Positions 60,037-64,000 of a stretch of 64,000 nt of DNA are shown here, one piece after another. The notes under the pieces are model-generated. The model was not told where the DNA came from, did not search any database, and saw only the letters and a program-made list of their open reading frames with translations. Made by a program: the position numbers and the translations under genes. The first letter of the stretch is position 1. Each line of letters starts with the position of its first letter. The stretch comes from Zygaena filipendulae (lineage: Eukaryota; Arthropoda; Insecta; Lepidoptera; Zygaenidae): the NCBI GenBank assembly GCA_907165275.2, contig OU015670.1, positions 2,817,501-2,881,500 of the forward strand, in the 5' to 3' direction.

Positions 60037-61308
60037 TTTTTTGCTTCTGGCAACCCTACGAATAACAGCTGATTTTCTAAGTCCCGTAAAGAAGGATGGC
60101 CAAATCGTACTCGATACGAAACAATGGTGTCCATATATGATATATATATGAAAAAAATCCTTATTTTTTAAGATTTTAAAAAACACAAAAAATATCTCTA
60201 TAAGTAGCCACAAAAAAAAGATATCAATTTATTTTTGTTTTTGTAACTTCTACGACATCATGTATGTGGTTTCAGAACGCACCTATTGACGAGTCATTTC
60301 GCGTATGACATGACTTATTATTCAAAGACTATAATTATTCACGTTTTTCTGAATAGTTTTACTATCAAATCAACAACTGTGTGTGCATTCTTGTCATAAA
60401 AAAAAATTATGTAGGTTCATAGTAAGTATAAGCATTTTGTTCAATTGCGTACATCGGAACGTCATTTGTCTTTGACAAGTTACTAAATCTGTGGTCATCG
60501 AACCGCGCCAGTGATTGTCATTAATATTTGATTTGATTGGCAATTGACATGACACCCGGCAATCACGCATTTTAATCGCTTCACTTGCTGTTCTATTTTG
60601 AATTTCCTTTGTCGTTTTGACCTAGGCATTTTTTACGGACTGATAACTACCTTAACGACTTGTGACTACATTATTTTTATGCTAACCATACTTTTAGGTC
60701 GGGTAAAAGGTATAGTTGTTGATTCTAACCTCAAATGTATTGTGGATTTTACGATGTTATTTTAAAAAATTGTGGCTATTTAGATATGATTTTTAAACGG
60801 GATGGTATTTACAACATAAAAACAAATCAATCTAACTATAGTTTATTTTGGGACATGAAAAATAAAAGTCAAGTCCAGCTCCTATAGAAATTTGGCCATT
60901 GTTCTTTTATTAAATTTTTACTTGTAAATAAGATAACTAAAGCTCATTTCCTATGTAAAAGATTATATTCGTGATAAATGATAAGTGATATTAATAGGTT
61001 TTAAGTTTTAAACTGGATTTGGTGTGATTTGTAAGAGTTCAAAACTTGAGAGTGACAGGTAGTTTTCGTGTTCATAGTTTGTGATTTATTTGCTAGTTTT
61101 CACCAATTAAATACTAAATTAACTAACTTTCTCGGTTTATAACTGATATATTGCATTGTTGCTCGTATATCGACTGTGTAAGTTGTGTTATTTTACTTAA
61201 TAATACAATTTACCGGTAACCTAAAAACTACCCGAAACTTGTAAAAGTTGTGAGGCAACTCCTTGAAACAATTCTTTTATTGGTATAATTTTATAATTAA
61301 AGTACAGA
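60037..61308 (+). promoter_or_regulatory. 5' leader of LINE copy 2
   Basis: 1.27 kb of AT-rich non-coding sequence, much longer than the roughly 0.45-kb leader of copy 1. An internal pol II promoter is expected near the 5' end, but none can be pointed to. Part may be an older insertion. Confidence 0.4.
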
Positions 61309-62616
61309 ATGACTACCCGTAAGGCTTTGGCTCGCCAGGAGGAATCCAAACTTCAACTGGTTTTGCATGAATTAAAGATTTCAAAGGACTTGTGTGCGCA
61401 ACTCACAAGTGAAAGGGAAGATAACGAAAGAGAACTCTTACAATTAATTAATAACAATAGCAAACTAAAAGCAGAAATGTCAGCTTTATACTCAAAATAC
61501 AATTGTGTTGTTGAGGAGCGGGACCATCTCCAGAATATAGTAGATAAGTTTGACCAGTACAGCGAAGAGTATGAGCAAGCCCTCAAAAAGACTTCTACAC
61601 TGGAGCAGGAGCTTCGTGAAGCCCATCTACACATCTCCGATCTGGAAGAGGCTGCTCAAAATGTCACCGTTCAGCAAAATGAAAGTTTATTTCATGAGTT
61701 AGTGGAGATTGCCCCGCAGTTGGTTTCTGCTACAAAAATTAACCCAATTGTTACTATAGACCTCACAAAGGATGAGACAACAATCAATTCCAAACTTTCA
61801 AGAAATTTGTTGCATTGTAGCAGAAACAAACTTAAAAAATATATAAAAATTAACAGGTATATTAAAAAAACACAGAAATTAATAAAAAGTAAAAAATCTG
61901 TGTCATTGTGTGCAAAGGTAAGTAAAGAAAATATTGCATTATTGGATGATTTAGAAATATGTACAAATAAGTTAATAAGTAGTAGGTTACAGTATGAAGC
62001 TGACACTAAACAATTAAAATTGCAAATCCAACATCTAATAGATTCCTTAAATTTAATGAATAAAAAATATGAGACATCTCAAGAGGTGATTAGGGAGTAC
62101 TCATGTGCAGTGAATGATCTTATAAAACTATCAAACAGTAGTACAGAGAGTTCAAACTCATCGGTAAATAACTATAATAGTAATTTTGCTCGCTCAATTC
62201 ATTCACAGCGGTTGAGTGGGCCCTCTATCTCTTCTTATATTTCAATGCACGAGGATCTGAATGACTGTTCATTGATGCAGTCATTAAACTCTGTGCAAAA
62301 AACTATCATGTATAGTGATGATATTGGAAAAAATATGGGCTCAATATTAAACTCTCATTTCAAGGGACATTCTATCCTTAATAACTGCTCACCTTCAGCA
62401 GATTTTAATCACATACTGAATAAAATATTACAATGTAATCTTAAAGATTACACAAATTTAATTATTTTTGTAGAAAATAGGGGAAATGTGAATAAAAAAA
62501 GTCTTATTAAATATTGTGATTATTTAGCAAGTTTAAACTTAAAAAGATTATTTTGTTTACATTTCCCTACTATAACACATTGCCAGAAGCAGAAAATAAC
62601 CTTAGATATAAGCTAA
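61309..62616 (+). CDS. LINE copy 2 ORF1, coiled coil and first part of esterase-like domain
   Basis: MTTRKALARQEESKLQLVLHELKISKDLCAQLTSEREDNERELLQL. Coiled coil at residues 10-125, a conserved ELVEIAPQLVSA and DLTKDE segment, a basic patch (NKLKKYIKINRYIKKTQKLIKSKK), a second coiled region, then IMYSDDIGKNMGSILNSHFKG and LIIFVENRGNVNKKSL. The frame runs 22 codons past the point where copy 1 has TAATG (here ttttg), through sequence that is meaningful only in the -1 frame. Confidence 0.75.
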   Translation: MTTRKALARQEESKLQLVLHELKISKDLCAQLTSEREDNERELLQLINNNSKLKAEMSALYSKYNCVVEERDHLQNIVDKFDQYSEEYEQALKKTSTLEQELREAHLHISDLEEAAQNVTVQQNESLFHELVEIAPQLVSATKINPIVTIDLTKDETTINSKLSRNLLHCSRNKLKKYIKINRYIKKTQKLIKSKKSVSLCAKVSKENIALLDDLEICTNKLISSRLQYEADTKQLKLQIQHLIDSLNLMNKKYETSQEVIREYSCAVNDLIKLSNSSTESSNSSVNNYNSNFARSIHSQRLSGPSISSYISMHEDLNDCSLMQSLNSVQKTIMYSDDIGKNMGSILNSHFKGHSILNNCSPSADFNHILNKILQCNLKDYTNLIIFVENRGNVNKKSLIKYCDYLASLNLKRLFCLHFPTITHCQKQKITLDIS

Positions 62617-62906
62617 ATGAGTGTATGTACACCATCTCAAAATATAATGAAATATTTCATGTTATTGACACTAACACTTTGGTTAGTAATAAAAGATATT
62701 ATTTGACAAAAGGTAGGCATTACCTTTCCCATAGTTTTAAGCGACAGGTAGCAATCTCGCTAAATATATCAGCCAAGAACTTGGCTACTAACTCTGCCTC
62801 TATTGAGCAGTATACTGACAATTGTATTGACATGGAACACAACAATGTTGACGTTCATAGTAATAACTTAATTACATTGGAATCAATTCCAAATCATTTA
62901 AATTAA
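62553..62906 (+). CDS. LINE copy 2 ORF1b, second part of esterase-like domain
   Basis: -1 frame relative to ORF1, no ATG. FTFPYYNTLPEAENNLRYKLNECMYTISKYNEIFHVIDTNTLVSN..YYLTKGRHYLSHSFKRQVAISLNISAKNLATN. VIDTN and KGRHYL fit the last block of SGNH esterases (Asp-x-x-His). Because the domain spans the frame change in both LINE copies, ORF1 and ORF1b are probably one protein made by frameshift or by reinitiation in copy 1. Confidence 0.6.
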   Translation: MFTFPYYNTLPEAENNLRYKLNECMYTISKYNEIFHVIDTNTLVSNKRYYLTKGRHYLSHSFKRQVAISLNISAKNLATNSASIEQYTDNCIDMEHNNVDVHSNNLITLESIPNHLN

Positions 62907-62933
62907 ATAATAGGACAACAGAGAAGTCCTCTG
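62897..62933 (+). promoter_or_regulatory. Candidate -1 ribosomal frameshift signal, copy 2
   Basis: cat tta aat taa: the heptamer T TTA AAT (62897-62903) is in phase with ORF1b and directly precedes its TAA. CAGAG-AAGTC-CTCTG (62919-62933) can form a hairpin at the same distance as in copy 1. Confidence 0.55.
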
Positions 62934-64000
62934 GCACTAATTTAACCAATTTTTCTGACATTTCAAATGATTGTTATTATTTAAAACAGAGCCGAAACAA
63001 AAAACCTATCTCAAATAAATATTGTATTAACCTAGTGCATCAAAATATATATTGTATGACAGCAGGCAAGCAGCTGGAGCTGGAATTATTCATGAATTCG
63101 GAGGATATCAGTGTTATGTGTATTACAGAGCACTGGTTAAGGGCGCACCAGCTCATGTTTAGTTTCAGTAATCACCGGGCCGGCAGTTCGTTCTGCAGAG
63201 TGAATGCAATACATGGAGGGTCCTTAATTTTAATAAATAAAAAGCTTAAGTTTAAAGAACGGAAAGATATTGTATCTCTCTCTGTAGAATGTGTAATAGA
63301 GCTTGCTTGTGTGGAATTGGAGCGATTCATTGTTGTTTGTGTATACAGACCTCCTTCTGGTGACTACAATAATTTTTCGGACGTTATGGATGTTGCTTTA
63401 TCCAAATTAAGTAACAGTGATAAGAATCTGTTAGTTTGCGGAGATTTTAATGTTAATATTCTTGAAAAAATATCCATATCATTCAATATTCTAAATTTAT
63501 TCAGATCATATAATCTTTTGCACTTATTTATGGAGCCTACTAGAATATGCGCTACCGCATCTACCTGTTTAGATAATATTTATAGTAATGTAGTTCCCAA
63601 GTACAAGAATATTATTAATAAATTAGACTCTGATCACTCTGGTCAATTCATAAATTTTGAAATAATAAAAAAACCTGTGGCTAAAAAAAATATCAATTAT
63701 GTGCCGGTAACAGCAAATCGCTTGGAGCGTATGCGAAATGATTTAATTAGTAACTTGCCTTTTTTACAATCTAACTTAGATCCCAATTCTTTATACAGTT
63801 CGTTCTTTCATTCTTTCCTTAATGAGTTTAACAAAATATTTAGTTCCAAGTTGATTACAGTTACTGACAGTCTGGTCTTTGGCGAATGGGCTACAGTAGG
63901 AATACACAAAAGTAGGCAAATGTTATACAAGTTGTACTACGAAAGACAGTTCAACAATAGTGAAGAGTTTAAAGAGTATGTAAAATCATACTCAAAGATT
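62903..64000 (+). CDS. LINE copy 2 ORF2, endonuclease and start of RT region (3' partial)
   Basis: In the -1 frame after the heptamer, reads LNNRTTEKSSGTNL... (copy 1: LAIQTTEESSSNL), then INLVHQNIYCMTAGKQLELELFM, MCITEHWLRAH, GGSLILINKK, VYRPPSGD, LVCGDFNVNIL, FMEPTRICATASTCLDNIY and NKLDSDHSGQ, all APE-endonuclease motifs. It continues openly through NYVPVTANRLERMRNDLI to the window edge. No ATG occurs before the endonuclease. No stops. Confidence 0.85.

Larger units (their letters stand above)
60037..64000 (+). mobile_element. CR1/Daphne-like LINE, copy 2 (runs off the window)
   Basis: Inserted in Jockey copy 2. Starts near 'tctggcaaccctacgaataacagctgatttt' (about 60050, similar to copy 1 at 32158), has a long 5' leader (to 61308), ORF1, ORF1b, and ORF2 open to the last base. 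ORF1 is roughly 60% identical to copy 1 over the coiled coil, so this is a distinct but related family. Confidence 0.8.

Noticed and set aside
1..64000. CRISPR arrays, bacterial operons, ribosome binding sites
   Set aside because: Sequence is clearly eukaryotic with spliced genes; the tandem repeats found (47-bp, 36-bp, 24-nt) have no spacer structure.

Overview
The window is from a eukaryotic, almost certainly insect and most likely lepidopteran, genome, and it is nearly all transposable elements. Evidence for the host: AT-rich flanks, GT-AG introns, recurrent 'taggtacctac'-type words, and two 3' ends that look like known lepidopteran LINE ends (a TTTGACT tail at 37485-37505, and an inverted 'tttattgaacacca...ggaagagatcgctctgagcgataag...' end at 44444-44690). 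No ordinary host gene, rRNA or CRISPR was found. The species call is inference.

Layout. (1) 1-5330: a decayed EnSpm/CMC-like transposase gene on the minus strand, converging on a plus-strand DUF4806 gene, with a possible subterminal repeat array at 4816-5330. (2) 5361-6021: a non-autonomous element with long inverted ends. (3) 6033-11752: a full-length Jockey-clade LINE with both ORFs open and a 13-bp target duplication. (4) 11860-27551: a P/THAP9-like element. One intron holds a second transposon (13325-19061, DUF7869-type protein, 35-bp inverted ends), which holds a gag-only LTR retrotransposon (13739-15986, LTRs that look identical, 4-bp TSD). The P element's last exon is split by an intact PIF/Harbinger element (23672-27024, TTA TSD). 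(5) 27644-38892: a second Harbinger, whose intron took a piggyBac at TTAA (27901). The piggyBac ORF is split at TA by a Tigger/pogo element (29207-37832). The Tigger ORF is split at TA by a deleted mariner (29773-30349), and the Tigger 3' part holds a CR1/Daphne-like LINE (about 32150-37505). (6) 39197-47052: a DD41D mariner-type element holding a third Harbinger (39884-42639), a LINE/SINE 3' end and a decayed Tc1 element (45222-46768). (7) 47053-58018: a graveyard of fragments (Jockey, P, Harbinger, copia gag, a Crypton-like tyrosine recombinase, Merlin, Tc1) with one intact DD41D mariner (53939-55247). (8) 58019-64000: a broken second Jockey copy cut by a second CR1/Daphne-like LINE that runs off the window.

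Several host ORFs read through in frame when the inserted element plus one target-site copy is subtracted (piggyBac without Tigger, Tigger without mariner, P without Harbinger), so insertion order can be read directly. The most interesting signal is in the two CR1/Daphne-like LINEs. Their ORF2 has no start codon and lies in the -1 frame. In both copies the upstream ORF ends on a TTTAAAT heptamer in the correct X XXY YYZ phase directly before the stop codon, followed by a small hairpin at the same place. This is what -1 programmed frameshifting would look like in a non-LTR retrotransposon. All boundaries, repeats and frames were read by eye; family names rest on motif recognition, not on a search.
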